Shown in pieces: positions 1-8,909 of a stretch of DNA of 32,275 bases (its first letter is position 1; each line of letters starts with the position of its first letter). The position numbers were made by a program, and so were the translations under genes. The stretch comes from Pseudomonadales bacterium (GTDB lineage Bacteria > Pseudomonadota > Gammaproteobacteria > Pseudomonadales > Pseudohongiellaceae). The notes below the pieces were generated by a model. The model made no database searches. It saw nothing but the letters and a program-made list of their open reading frames with translations, and had not been told where the DNA came from. The stretch lies in NCBI GenBank assembly GCA_022827425.1, contig JAJDSZ010000029.1, forward strand, positions 1 to 32,275. Direction: 5' to 3'.

Positions 1-55
1 AGGAATTCGCGAAAGCGAATTTTCGCTTTCGCGAATTCCTACGGCGCAGGCTCCT
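1..55 (-). repeat. REP-like palindrome, copy 1
   Basis: Bases 1-18 and 23-40 are exact inverted complements, giving an 18-19 bp perfect stem with almost no loop. Read on the minus strand, the palindrome is preceded by GTAGG, the head motif typical of REP elements mobilised by RAYT transposases. Bases 15-55 recur at 8910-8950 with one mismatch in 41, so this is a dispersed repeat and not only a terminator. It sits at the 3' end of the DsbA-like gene, whose stop overlaps the repeat edge, and could also stop transcription. No RAYT gene is present in the window. The palindrome is certain; the REP assignment is an inference. Confidence 0.8.
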
Positions 56-779
56 AAGGGGATGGGGCCGCCGCGTCTCCCGTGGCTTCCCGGAAATGCT
101 CGTCCACCAGTTCCAGAATGCGGGAAGCGGTCAACTGGGCCACGCGCTGGCCGTTGATGAACATCACCGGCGTCGAGCGCACGCCGGCGGAATTGCCGCC
201 GCGCTGGTCGCCGCGAACCTTGGCGACGACCGCCCCGCTTTCCACATCGGCCCGTAGCTGGTCGAGGTCGAGTTCCAGATTTTCCGCATAGCTCTCGAAT
301 TCGCTTTCCACATCGGGGAGGAAGGACCACACCGGCTGGTTGACGAAGAGGAAGTCGTGCATTTCCCAGAAACTCCCCTGGCGGCCCGCGGCTTCGGCAT
401 AGAGCGCCGCGGTCCAGGCGTGTGGATTGCTCGCCGTCAGCGGGTAATGCCGGAAAATCAGGTGGGCGCGGTCCTCGATGCGCGACCACAGCCGCGCCAT
501 GAGCTGGTTTTCGGTGGCGCAGGCGGGGCATTGGAAATCGGCGTACACCACAATGCTCACCGGAGTCTCCGGGTTGCCGCGGATATGGTCGTTGGGCGCC
601 ACCTCCACCGGGGAATAGGTGGGACCCTGGGTCGCCAATACCCAGACCACAAGCAAACCCAGCGCCGGCAGCGCAACGAACAGGCCGAGCCTGGCGAGCA
701 CCTGCCGCCGCTGCTGCTTCTGCCTTGCCGCCTGTTGCTTGGCCTGACGGACTTGCCGCTGCTTTTCGCGTCGGTTCAT
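54..779 (-). CDS. Membrane-anchored DsbA-like thiol oxidoreductase
   Basis: This 241-residue protein belongs to the DsbA/Thioredoxin_4 group. A very basic N-terminus rich in Lys, Arg and Gln (residues 1-28) precedes one hydrophobic segment (about 30-50), so it is probably an inner-membrane protein with its catalytic domain in the periplasm. The redox motif CPAC follows DFQ at about residue 84, and the cis-proline motif STPVMFING lies near residue 205. The DsbA-like helical insert containing the HAWTAALYAEAAG stretch is present. The likely role is forming or isomerising disulfides in exported proteins, which fits the exported c-type cytochromes and quinoproteins encoded upstream. It starts 58 bp after xseA and is probably the last gene of that transcription unit. 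The stop codon falls at the border of a REP-like repeat. The family is clear; the specific partners are inferred. Confidence 0.87.
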   Translation of the reverse strand: MNRREKQRQVRQAKQQAARQKQQRRQVLARLGLFVALPALGLLVVWVLATQGPTYSPVEVAPNDHIRGNPETPVSIVVYADFQCPACATENQLMARLWSRIEDRAHLIFRHYPLTASNPHAWTAALYAEAAGRQGSFWEMHDFLFVNQPVWSFLPDVESEFESYAENLELDLDQLRADVESGAVVAKVRGDQRGGNSAGVRSTPVMFINGQRVAQLTASRILELVDEHFREATGDAAAPSP

Positions 780-837
780 GGGGTGGGATTTTCGCCCAGG
801 AAAGTTTTCAGGTCCACCCGGTATCGTGCAGGAATTT

Positions 838-2190
838 TCATGCCGGCTCGCTTCCGGAAACCGTTGAATGCAGTTTGCCGTCCGCCAGACGGGTGGCGAT
901 TCGGGCGCCGGGGCCTGCCTCGTCCACGCTGCGGATCACCCGGCCCGATTCATCGAGGGTGATGCTGTAGCCGCGGGCAAGGGTATTGAGCGGGCTGGTG
1001 GCGTGGAGGCTGCGGCTGAGGACTTCAAGCCGGGGTTTGTCGCGCTGGATGCGGGATTGCAGCGCCCGCTGCAAGCGCAGCGGGGCGCCTGCAAGTGCCA
1101 GCCGCAATTGCTCGACCCGCCGGATGGGGGCGTTGTGTTTCAACCCTTGCCGCAGCAGATTGACCCGCTGGCGCTTGCCGTCGAGCAGGGTTTTGCCGGC
1201 GCGCCGCATTCGCTGGCTGAAATCATCCAGGGTCTGGGCGTGGTCCTGAAGTCTTCTCCCGGGGCTTTGCAGGCGCCTCGCGGTGAGTTCGAGGCGCTCG
1301 CGCCGGTGTTCGAACTGCTGGCGCATGCGGTTTTGCAGCTTGCCGAGTTGTGCCCGCAGCAGATCGGAATACTCCTGCCGCGAGGGGCTCATCAGTTCGG
1401 CGGCCGCCGAGGGGGTGGGAGCGCGCAGGTCGGCCACAAAGTCGGCGATGCTGAAATCGATTTCGTGGCCCACCGCGCTGGTCACCGGCAATTCGCTGGC
1501 GAAGATGGCCCGGGCGACACTTTCCTCATTGAAGGCTTGCAGGTCCTCGGCTGAGCCGCCGCCGCGGCCCACAATCAGCGCTTCCAGCCCGAGTTTGTGG
1601 CGCAGGGCGTTGGCGGTCCCGATGGCCTGGCAGATCTGGGATGGGGCCTGTTCTCCCTGCACGGCGACGGGAATCAGGGTAAGGCGGATGGCGGGAAAGC
1701 GGCGCCGGAAAACGCTGAGCATATCTCGCAGGGCGGCGCTGGATTCGGCGGTTATGAGCCCGATATGGCGGAAACCCGCGGCCACTGGCTTTTTCCTGTC
1801 GCCATCGAACAGGCCCTCGGCCTGCAAGCGGGCCTTCAGGAGTTCAAAGGCCCGGCGCAGCTCGCCGGCGCCGGTGGCTTCCATGGCGGTCACATTGAGC
1901 TGGAATCTGCCCCGGGTCTCATAGATCGTCAGGTCTCCCCGGGCGGTTATCCGGTCCCCGTCGCCGGGCTGGAAGCGAACCCGGACGGCGGCGCCGCGGA
2001 ACATGACGCAGTCAAGCTGGGCGCCGCGGTCCTTGAGGGTAAAGTACCAGTGGCCGGGAGCCGACTTCTTCAGCCCGGAGATTTCGCCTTCCACCCGAAT
2101 CCCGGAAAAGCCCTCTTCCACAAGCTGCCGGGCGAGCCGGTTGATCTGGCTTACGCTCCAGACGTTTTCTCCCACATCCAGTAAATTCAT
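838..2190 (-). CDS. xseA: Exodeoxyribonuclease VII large subunit XseA
   Basis: At 450 residues this is normal length for XseA, the catalytic subunit of exonuclease VII, which degrades single-stranded DNA into short oligonucleotides together with XseB. The N-terminal OB-fold is recognisable from the VSQINRLARQLVE and GEISG segments through to about residue 110. The catalytic domain carries GRGGGSAEDL and the AVGHEIDFSIADFVADLRAPTPSAAAE block, followed by a long basic coiled-coil region and the conserved LARGYSI motif near the C-terminus. The usual T-S-x-T-G-A-A segment reads TAESSAA here, a departure at a normally conserved site. The gene begins 18 bp after the PQQ-type gene and lacks an obvious Shine-Dalgarno sequence, since a T-rich run precedes the ATG. 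Its place behind exported redox genes appears fortuitous. Confidence 0.95.
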   Translation of the reverse strand: MNLLDVGENVWSVSQINRLARQLVEEGFSGIRVEGEISGLKKSAPGHWYFTLKDRGAQLDCVMFRGAAVRVRFQPGDGDRITARGDLTIYETRGRFQLNVTAMEATGAGELRRAFELLKARLQAEGLFDGDRKKPVAAGFRHIGLITAESSAALRDMLSVFRRRFPAIRLTLIPVAVQGEQAPSQICQAIGTANALRHKLGLEALIVGRGGGSAEDLQAFNEESVARAIFASELPVTSAVGHEIDFSIADFVADLRAPTPSAAAELMSPSRQEYSDLLRAQLGKLQNRMRQQFEHRRERLELTARRLQSPGRRLQDHAQTLDDFSQRMRRAGKTLLDGKRQRVNLLRQGLKHNAPIRRVEQLRLALAGAPLRLQRALQSRIQRDKPRLEVLSRSLHATSPLNTLARGYSITLDESGRVIRSVDEAGPGARIATRLADGKLHSTVSGSEPA

Positions 2191-2208
2191 TCAAAAAAAT
2201 GATTTGGA

Positions 2209-4380
2209 TCAGTTGGTTAAGGTAAACACATACAGCGCGTTATGACCATCGGGGCTGCGCAATTCCGGAGCGAGGAAATTGCCGATGCGCCAGGGACTGC
2301 CGCCTTCGCGCCCGGCGGGTATCGCCACGTATTGCTTGCCGTCCACGGCATAACTCATGGGGAATCCCTGGGCCGAAGTCGCCAGGCGGCTGCGCCAGAG
2401 CGTCTCGCCGGTGGCCACGTCGATGGCATGGACGTAGCGGTCGAAATCGCCGATGAAAATCAGGCCGCCGGCGGTGGCCAGGGCCGCGGTGAGAAAAGGC
2501 GCCCGCTGTTCGATGCTCCACCGCTCGCGCATGGATTCCACGTCATAGGCCGCGAGCTTGCCGAATTGCCCTCCGGTGCCGGGCATTTCCATCCACATGC
2601 GGTCGCCCTGGGTGCCGCCGGAGCCGATTTCGAAAGTGATCTCCCTGGGCGACATTTCCATGCACGACTGGCTCAGGGGAATCACGAGTTGCCTGCTGGG
2701 CGGGTGATAGGCGCTGGCCTGCCAGTTGTGGCCGCCGGCGGTGGAAGGGCAGACCGAAAGCCATTCTCCCACCCGCATGTTGCGGATATCGTCGCGGTAG
2801 CGCACATCGCCGGTTTCCAGATTGACTTCGGAAAACACATTCTGGAACACCGTCTGCCGCAGGCCGAGAAACTCGCCGCTGCGGCGGTCGAGTTTCCACA
2901 GGATGCCGCTTTTGCCTATGGTGAGCAGCCAGGGTTCGTCGAACAGGTCCACCAGCACCTGTTCAAAGGACTCGTCCATGTCCAGGGATTCTCCCGGCAC
3001 GTGCTGGCGGTACCAGACCAGGCGGCCGTCGCTTGGGTCCAGGGCCAGGGTGGAATTGGTGTACAGCGCGGCGTCTTCGGTGGTGAGGCCGCGGCTCACC
3101 GCCATCCAGGGCTTGGCCTGGGCGGTGCCGAAGAAAACCAGGCCGAGTTCCGGGTCCCAGCTTCCCGTCATCCAGACATCGCCGCCGCCGCGGAATGCCA
3201 GCGGCAGCTCGCCCCAACTGTCGCCCCCGGGTTCTCCCGGCCTGGCGATGGTGTAGGTGCGCCAGAGTTCGGCGCCGGTCGCGGCGTCGTGTCCGCTGAT
3301 GAAACAGCTATCCTCGAAGAAGCGGCCGCAGCCGGTAATGCCGTTGACCACCACGCCGTCGGCCACGATGGGTCCGCTGGTATTGGAGTAACCCAGCGCG
3401 TTGTCGGCGATTTCCACGTCCCAGACTTCGGCGCCGGTGCGGGCGTCCAGGGCCACCAGATGGGCGTCGGTGGTGGCGACATAGATCAGGTCCCGCCACA
3501 GCGCCAGGGTGCGCAGCAGATAACCGGGCCGCTCGCCTTCGGGAAACTGGCGGCGATACTCCCACAGCAGATTGCCGTTGCGGCCATCGAGGGCCTGTAC
3601 CACATTGCCGTAATTGGGCAGGTAGATGACGCCGTCGCGCACCAGCGGCGCCGGCTGGCTGCGCCCGGGCTCCATGCCCCAGACCCAGGCGAGGCTGAGA
3701 TTCGCGACATTTCCGGTATTGATTTCATCCAGCGGCGTAAAGCCCTGGCTTTGTGGCGTGCGCCGCCACCAGATCCAGTCTTCCGCGGCGGGTTCGGTCA
3801 GTTCCGCCGTGCTGACGTCTCGATAGGCATCGGCTTCGCTCCAGGTCCGGGTCAGCCCGCGCCCGGTGCGGTAAATGGTGGCGATTTCGGGAATGGCATT
3901 GCGTGAATCCGGCGAAGGCACGGTACCCGCAAGCCCGGGAACCGGCGTTCGCGAGGGCGGGGCCTGACCGCTTTCCCCGCCGGGGAAAAGCACTTCGGGA
4001 GAATTCGCCGCCAGGGCATCGGCTGAAGCTGGAACACCATTGGCCTGGAGCAGGAAGGCGATCAGTTCGACATACTCATCATCTCTCAACGAGCCCGGCG
4101 CCTGGGTGGGCATGGTGCGCCGCAGCAGGTCGAGCATCTGACCCGGTGTGCGGTTGCGCCAGTTGTCGACAAAATTGCCGCCGCGCAGGGCGACGGCCTC
4201 GAATGATCCTTGCAGGTCGGGCAGGTGGCAGGCGGCGCAGTGCCGCCGGTACAACTCCGCGCCGCGCTCGGCCTGTTCGCTCCGGTAGCCGGCCTGGTTC
4301 AGTTGCTGGGCGTGCGCGGACGCCACGCCGAGCAGCAAGACCAATGCCAGGGCAGGAACCCGGGAGCCCTGACGTCGCAT
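2209..4380 (-). CDS. Exported quinoprotein dehydrogenase with N-terminal cytochrome c domain
   Basis: The 723-residue protein starts with a signal peptide (residues 1-24, cleavage near AHA-QQ). A class I cytochrome c domain follows, with haem motif CAACH at 48-52 and a probable axial Met90 in a TMP context. After a proline- and glycine-rich linker (about 130-180), a PQQ-type beta-propeller runs from about 200 to the end, with repeated A-x-x-G-x-x-x-W blades, for example GNLLWEY, GAEVWDV, GAELWRT and GETLWRS. An LDMDES segment lies where quinoprotein alcohol dehydrogenases carry their Asp-x-Asp near the active site. Known quinohaemoproteins usually carry the cytochrome at the C-terminus, so this order is less common. 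It probably oxidises an alcohol or sugar in the periplasm and passes electrons to its own haem; the substrate is unknown. It lies 32 bp after the cytochrome/copper protein gene, suggesting co-transcription. Confidence 0.86.
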   Translation of the reverse strand: MRRQGSRVPALALVLLLGVASAHAQQLNQAGYRSEQAERGAELYRRHCAACHLPDLQGSFEAVALRGGNFVDNWRNRTPGQMLDLLRRTMPTQAPGSLRDDEYVELIAFLLQANGVPASADALAANSPEVLFPGGESGQAPPSRTPVPGLAGTVPSPDSRNAIPEIATIYRTGRGLTRTWSEADAYRDVSTAELTEPAAEDWIWWRRTPQSQGFTPLDEINTGNVANLSLAWVWGMEPGRSQPAPLVRDGVIYLPNYGNVVQALDGRNGNLLWEYRRQFPEGERPGYLLRTLALWRDLIYVATTDAHLVALDARTGAEVWDVEIADNALGYSNTSGPIVADGVVVNGITGCGRFFEDSCFISGHDAATGAELWRTYTIARPGEPGGDSWGELPLAFRGGGDVWMTGSWDPELGLVFFGTAQAKPWMAVSRGLTTEDAALYTNSTLALDPSDGRLVWYRQHVPGESLDMDESFEQVLVDLFDEPWLLTIGKSGILWKLDRRSGEFLGLRQTVFQNVFSEVNLETGDVRYRDDIRNMRVGEWLSVCPSTAGGHNWQASAYHPPSRQLVIPLSQSCMEMSPREITFEIGSGGTQGDRMWMEMPGTGGQFGKLAAYDVESMRERWSIEQRAPFLTAALATAGGLIFIGDFDRYVHAIDVATGETLWRSRLATSAQGFPMSYAVDGKQYVAIPAGREGGSPWRIGNFLAPELRSPDGHNALYVFTLTN

Positions 4381-4412
4381 GGTTTTCGATCCCGTGTTTT
4401 AGTTGGCGAAGC

Positions 4413-5738
4413 TCACTCTTCCAGGCTCAGGGTTTCCTGCCGCGCCCGCCGCTGGGCCAGCGCCTGGGCGAACTCTTCCTCGTTGACGTAGGTGATGCCA
4501 ACCCAGGCGTGGCTCATTTCGTCGACGCCGCGGCGACCGAACACCACCCACTGCTCCGGATCGGGATTGATCGGGTTGTTGGCGGTATTGTCGAACACCG
4601 AAGTGAATTGCAGCACGGTGCCCGTCGGCAGCAGGGGCTTGGCGTGATCGTCGTAGATATAGGCGATCTGCCAGTTGTGGTCGTACTTGTTGACTTGGCT
4701 CAGCACTTCGCGCCTGCCATCGGGGTAGATGGCTTCCATGGTCATCACCTTGCCGCGCATGTGCAGGTGGGGCCGGTAGCTGTGGACGATCGCCGGCCCG
4801 TCCAGCACATGGGTGCCTTGCAGCACCTGATAGCCATGGGGCGGAATCACGATGTCCTGGCCCCGGGCCATGCCATTGAGGCCGTCCACCCGGAACAGCA
4901 CTTCGCCCGCGGTTTCGAGTTCCGGGGTCACGCCGTCGGGATAGAACCACAGGCCGACTTCAACCACGTCCCGCGGCGCTTCGGTGCCGATGGGGAAATA
5001 GTGCAGGTTCCAGGCGATGGTGCCATTGGGCGGGACCCGCATGCCGGTGCCTTCGGGATAGACTTCCCAGGATTTGCCCACCCCGTAGCGCGCCAGACCC
5101 ACCGAACGCTGTTCGCCTTCCGGGATCAGCACCGCGTGGCCGTGGTGCACGACTTTCCTGCCCAGGGGATAGGAAGGCTTGAACTCGGCGGCGCGCAGCC
5201 AGCGCTCCTTGTCGAGGCCGGTGAATTCGACCCGCGGCTCCCACCATTGATCCTGGCCGTTGGCGATGACGTCATAGGGGCGGGAGCGCACGATCACGTC
5301 CGGCGGGCCGAGTTGTTCGGCGAGTTGCCAATCCCCGCCGGAAGGCAATTCCAGCGGTGGCGGCAGGTCCGCCGGGTCTCCCTCGGGTGCGCCGGCGTCC
5401 ACCCAGGCGGAAATCATGGCGATCTGATCGTCGCCGAGGGAAGCGTCATTCTTGAAGTCCTGGATGCCGATGCCGGTGTCCACATGCCAGGGCGGCATGA
5501 TGCGCTTGCTCGTGCGGTCCTTGATCAGGAAGGCGAAGGGCTGGACCTGCCGGTAGTTCATCAGCGGCATGGGGCCGATGCCTTCCGGGTTGTGACAGCT
5601 TACGCACTTCTCCCGCAGGATCGGCGCGATGTCACGGGAATAGGTCAGGCCATCCCGGGCAGAGGCGATACCGGAAACTCCGGCGCCCACGCTGGCAAGC
5701 AGCGCGAGCCGGATGCCGATTTTCGTGGTTCTGTTCAT
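4413..5738 (-). CDS. Exported cytochrome c fused to a PHM-like copper monooxygenase fold
   Basis: The chosen start (MNRTTK) gives 441 residues and a clean signal peptide ending near residue 27; an ATG five codons upstream at 5753 is possible. Domain 1 is a small cytochrome c with CVSCH at 45-49 and a candidate axial Met81. Domain 2 (about 145-425) resembles the peptidylglycine/dopamine-beta monooxygenase fold. His198, His199 and His246 could form one copper site, and His324, His326 (HLH) and Met408 (DEMSH) the other, in the same order as the CuH and CuM ligands of PHM. The motifs FDNTANNPINPDPE and PTGTVLQF are typical of the bacterial relatives. A covalently attached haem could replace ascorbate as the electron donor, but this is an inference. 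The substrate is unknown. The gene sits between an exported protein gene and a quinoprotein gene, with short gaps. Confidence 0.85.
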   Translation of the reverse strand: MNRTTKIGIRLALLASVGAGVSGIASARDGLTYSRDIAPILREKCVSCHNPEGIGPMPLMNYRQVQPFAFLIKDRTSKRIMPPWHVDTGIGIQDFKNDASLGDDQIAMISAWVDAGAPEGDPADLPPPLELPSGGDWQLAEQLGPPDVIVRSRPYDVIANGQDQWWEPRVEFTGLDKERWLRAAEFKPSYPLGRKVVHHGHAVLIPEGEQRSVGLARYGVGKSWEVYPEGTGMRVPPNGTIAWNLHYFPIGTEAPRDVVEVGLWFYPDGVTPELETAGEVLFRVDGLNGMARGQDIVIPPHGYQVLQGTHVLDGPAIVHSYRPHLHMRGKVMTMEAIYPDGRREVLSQVNKYDHNWQIAYIYDDHAKPLLPTGTVLQFTSVFDNTANNPINPDPEQWVVFGRRGVDEMSHAWVGITYVNEEEFAQALAQRRARQETLSLEE

Positions 5739-5774
5739 GGTCTGGTCCCGCATTGGAGAGAAGGGGGTTAACGC

Positions 5775-6599
5775 CTAATCGGCCACTGTAACATGGAACC
5801 AGGCGTTGGTGTGACAGCAATAGAACTCGAACGCGGCGATGTCGTCGATGGTCTGCATCCGGATGACGTATTCGCCGGGTTCGCTGAACGTGGCCCGCAC
5901 CGTGGCCGGCCCGGAACCCGTCGCGAAATCGTATTCGCGATTGTCGAAACCGACGCTGCCGGCGCCGCTGTGGTGGGCCCAGCCAACCCAGATTTCCGGC
6001 TCCTCGTGCTCGATCCAGGCGCGCAGGGTGAGCGGCTCGCCGACCCGGGCCTCAAGCCCGCGGAGCTCGATGCCGCGCCGGCCGCGGACGGCCTCGCCGT
6101 TTTCCTCCAGCGCCACCAGCGGCGCGATATCGCCGCGGCCGCCCGAGGCGGGCTCGTCCATGACATAGGGCGGAATGATCTTGCCCGGGACTTCCAGGGT
6201 CTGGCCATTGCTCGTCAGCCGCCAGACGATGCGGTCGTCGGCGCTGAAATCCGCCGGCACATCCACGGTGAAGGCGCAGAACACATGGCGGTAGGCCGGT
6301 GGCAGCGGATCGAAGTGGGTGGGCACCAGGGCGTCGGGAAAACGTTCGTCGAACTCGTTCAACTCGCCCCTGGGCAAATCGAAGGACTGCTCGGTATTGA
6401 GGGTGAAATAACTGAAACAGAGGGTGCGGACGCCGTCGGGGTTGGTCCACCAGCCGTCGAACAGGGGAATCAATGGCTGGCCCGCGGGCCGCACCAGGTC
6501 GGCGGACCAGGTCTGGTTCGATTGCAGGATCTGCTGCGCCCCGGCGGGCAGGGCCAGGGCGCAGCAAACAAAGGCAAGAGCGGACTTGCAACAGCGCAT
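5775..6599 (-). CDS. Exported protein of unknown function with C-terminal Ig/PKD-like domain
   Basis: Starting at 6599, with GAGGGACAGG just upstream as ribosome-binding site, gives 274 residues and a signal peptide (MRCCKSALAF onwards, cleavage after GAQ near residue 22). A longer in-frame reading exists but lacks a signal peptide at its front. The N-terminal 130 residues contain no motif I can name. The C-terminal part (about 175-274) looks like a beta-sandwich: LTLRAWIEHEEPEIWVGWAHHSG, then a GEYVIRMQTID strand, then FYCCHTNAWFHVTV. That arrangement, with paired cysteines and a TNA motif, recurs in exported proteins of Acidobacteria and Proteobacteria, from memory. It is the first gene of the minus-strand redox operon and 36 bp before the cytochrome/copper protein gene, so it may be an accessory or substrate-binding protein for it. 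No enzymatic function can be assigned. Confidence 0.75.
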   Translation of the reverse strand: MRCCKSALAFVCCALALPAGAQQILQSNQTWSADLVRPAGQPLIPLFDGWWTNPDGVRTLCFSYFTLNTEQSFDLPRGELNEFDERFPDALVPTHFDPLPPAYRHVFCAFTVDVPADFSADDRIVWRLTSNGQTLEVPGKIIPPYVMDEPASGGRGDIAPLVALEENGEAVRGRRGIELRGLEARVGEPLTLRAWIEHEEPEIWVGWAHHSGAGSVGFDNREYDFATGSGPATVRATFSEPGEYVIRMQTIDDIAAFEFYCCHTNAWFHVTVAD

Positions 6600-6799
6600 T
6601 GCCTGTCCCTCGTTCGCCAGACTGAAAATCATTCCCTCACCATCAGAAACCGCAGTTCGCCTTCGCATAGAATACCCGACCCAATGGGTACTGCAAAGAG
6701 GCTGCCGCGCCCGCCAGCAATTCCCATTGCGGCGCTGCGAAGCTTGGAAACGCTGTGCTAGACTCGCTCGACAGGCAACTTCCCATTCAGGGGCATCGT
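6600..6799. promoter_or_regulatory. Divergent intergenic region between two redox transcription units
   Basis: This 200 bp stretch separates the minus-strand operon from the plus-strand PQQ-type gene, so it must hold promoters for both. I see a possible extended -10 (TGCTAGACT, 6754-6762) for the plus-strand gene, but no convincing -35 at the right spacing. I see no clear pair for the minus strand. Ribosome-binding sites are good on both sides: AGGGG before 6800 and GAGG before 6599. Confidence 0.4.
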
Positions 6800-8857
6800 A
6801 TGACACCCTTTCCCGAATTCCCGCTTTCCACCACGGTATTCCTGACAGTTTCGCTGTTTGCTGGAGCGGTTCAGGCCCAGTACGGCGCCCCCGGCGGCGA
6901 ATGGCCCACCTATGGCGGCGACCTCGGCCACACCCGCTATGCCGCGCTGGATGGCATTGACGCCTCCAATTTCGCCGAGCTCGAAGTGGCCTGGCGCTTC
7001 AAGACCGACAATCTCGGCCCGAGCCCGGAGTACCGCCTGCAATCGACGCCGCTGATGGTGGACGGCGTGCTCTATTCCACCGGCGGCACCCGGCGGGCGG
7101 TGGTGGCGCTGGATGCGGCAACCGGCGAGTTGCTGTGGACTTTCAGCCTGCGCGAAGGCGAGCGCGGCGAAGTGGCGCCGCGGCAGTTGTCGGGCAGGGG
7201 CCTTGCCTTCTGGCGGGAAGGCGGCGAGGCCAGGGTGGTTTACGTCACTCCCGGCTACCAGATGGTGGCGCTGGATGCGGCAACCGGCAGGCCCGACGAG
7301 GGTTTTGGCGAAAACGGCGTGGTTGACCTGATGCGGCAACTCGACCAGCCGCCCGATCTCGCCCTGGGCCAGATCGGCCTCCACGCCACTCCCATCATCG
7401 CCAAGGACGTCATCATCGTCGGCGCCGCCCACCGCACCGGGGGCAATCCGCCAAGCCGGGAAAACGTCAAGGGTTTCGTGCGCGGCTACGATATCCGCAC
7501 CGGCGAAAGGCTGTGGATCTTCCACACGGTCCCCATGCCCGGGGAATACGGCTACGAGACCTGGGAAGGCGATTCGGCATCCTACACCGGCAATACCGGC
7601 GTGTGGGCGCAGATTTCCGTGGACCCGGAACTCAACATGGTCTACCTGCCCGTGGAAGCCGCCACCGGCGACTACTACGGCGCCTATCGCCCCGGCGACA
7701 ACCTGTTCGCCGAAACCCTGCTCGCGGTGGATCTCCACAGCGGCGAGCGGCAATGGCATTTCCAGTTGGTGCACCACGGCATCTGGGACCAGGACATCCC
7801 CTGCGCTCCCATCCTGCTGGATATCAATGTGGACGGTCGCCTGATCAAGGCGGTGGCCCAGCCCACCAAGCAGGCATTCCTCTATGTGTTCGACCGGGAA
7901 ACCGGCGAGCCGGTCTGGCCCATTGTCGAGCAACCCGTTCCCGGCGGCGACGTGCCGGGGGAATGGTATTCGCCCACCCAACCCATTCCCACCAGGCCGC
8001 CTGCCTACGACCGCCAGGGCGTTACCGGGGATGACCTGATCGACTTCACTCCGGAATTGCGCGCCCGGGCGCTGGAAATCGCCTCCTGGTATCAGATGGG
8101 GCCATTGTTTACGCCACCTGTGGTAAGCAACATCGACGGCCCGCTCGGCGTGTTGATGGCGCCGTCCACCGGCGGCGGCACCAATTGGCCCGGCGGCTCC
8201 TACGACCCGGAAACCGGCATTCTCTACGTGTCCTCCAACAGTTCAGTGGGCAGTCTCGCCGTGGTTCCGCCGTATCCCGGCCAGTCCGACATGGCGTACA
8301 TCCAGGGCAATGCCGCCACCGGGCCGCGAACCTCCGGCGGCGCCGGCTCCTCGGCCGGCGGCGGCCGCACCGAATTCAACGCCGCCCAGCGCGAACGGCC
8401 CACCTCCAGCCGCGGCCGCCCGCCGGTCGGCCTGCTCGTCAATGGCCTGCCATTGCTCAAGCCGCCCTATGGCGTGATCACCGCGGTGGACATGAACCGC
8501 GGCGAAATCGCCTGGAAAATCCCCCATGGACAGACCCCGGACCGCATCCGGGCCAATCCGGCCCTCAAAGGCATCGACCTGCCCCGCACCGGCCAGGGCG
8601 CATCCGTGGGCACCCTGGTCACCAAGACCCTGCTGATCGCGGGCGAAGCCGAAATGACCACCGGCGAAGACGGCGCATCCCGCGCCATGCTCCGCGCCTA
8701 CGACAAGGCCAGCGGCGCGGAACTCGCCGCCCTTCCGCTCCCCGCCCCCCAGACCGGCTCGCCCATGACCTACGAACTCGACGGCGAGCAATACCTGGTC
8801 ATCGCGGTAAGCGGCCGAGGCTACTCCGGAGAACTCATCGCCTTTCGCGAGCCTTGA
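6800..8857 (+). CDS. Exported PQQ-dependent dehydrogenase (glucose/quinate dehydrogenase-like)
   Basis: The ATG at 6800 follows AGGGGCATCGT and yields 685 residues with a signal peptide ending around AVQA-QYG (residue 27). The rest is an eight-bladed PQQ propeller: WPTYGGDLGHTRYAAL opens the first blade, tryptophan-docking repeats recur (GELLWTF, GERLWIF, GERQWHF), and the active-site region contains RPGDNLFAETLLAVD followed by HHGIWDQDIP, the W-D-x-D of this family. There is no cytochrome domain and no membrane domain after the signal, so electrons must pass to a separate carrier, for example the haem proteins encoded on the other side of the promoter region. A glycine- and serine-rich insert (ASG-type, about residues 510-545) interrupts the propeller. 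Overall it resembles soluble parts of membrane glucose or quinate dehydrogenases. Substrate not predictable. Confidence 0.9.
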   Translation: MTPFPEFPLSTTVFLTVSLFAGAVQAQYGAPGGEWPTYGGDLGHTRYAALDGIDASNFAELEVAWRFKTDNLGPSPEYRLQSTPLMVDGVLYSTGGTRRAVVALDAATGELLWTFSLREGERGEVAPRQLSGRGLAFWREGGEARVVYVTPGYQMVALDAATGRPDEGFGENGVVDLMRQLDQPPDLALGQIGLHATPIIAKDVIIVGAAHRTGGNPPSRENVKGFVRGYDIRTGERLWIFHTVPMPGEYGYETWEGDSASYTGNTGVWAQISVDPELNMVYLPVEAATGDYYGAYRPGDNLFAETLLAVDLHSGERQWHFQLVHHGIWDQDIPCAPILLDINVDGRLIKAVAQPTKQAFLYVFDRETGEPVWPIVEQPVPGGDVPGEWYSPTQPIPTRPPAYDRQGVTGDDLIDFTPELRARALEIASWYQMGPLFTPPVVSNIDGPLGVLMAPSTGGGTNWPGGSYDPETGILYVSSNSSVGSLAVVPPYPGQSDMAYIQGNAATGPRTSGGAGSSAGGGRTEFNAAQRERPTSSRGRPPVGLLVNGLPLLKPPYGVITAVDMNRGEIAWKIPHGQTPDRIRANPALKGIDLPRTGQGASVGTLVTKTLLIAGEAEMTTGEDGASRAMLRAYDKASGAELAALPLPAPQTGSPMTYELDGEQYLVIAVSGRGYSGELIAFREP

Positions 8858-8909
8858 CATCCTCTCCAGATGTGCCTGTTTTTCGGCTTCGGCCAGGGGC
8901 GCGGCGATA

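Noticed and set aside
2242-5771. Long plus-strand open frames opposite the quinoprotein and cytochrome genes
   Set aside because: They are antisense to genes with signal peptides, haem motifs and propeller repeats, and show no recognisable domain themselves.
6600-6806. Longer form of the exported protein starting near 6806
   Set aside because: The extension covers the promoter region and would bury the signal peptide; the ATG at 6599 has a GAGG ribosome-binding site.
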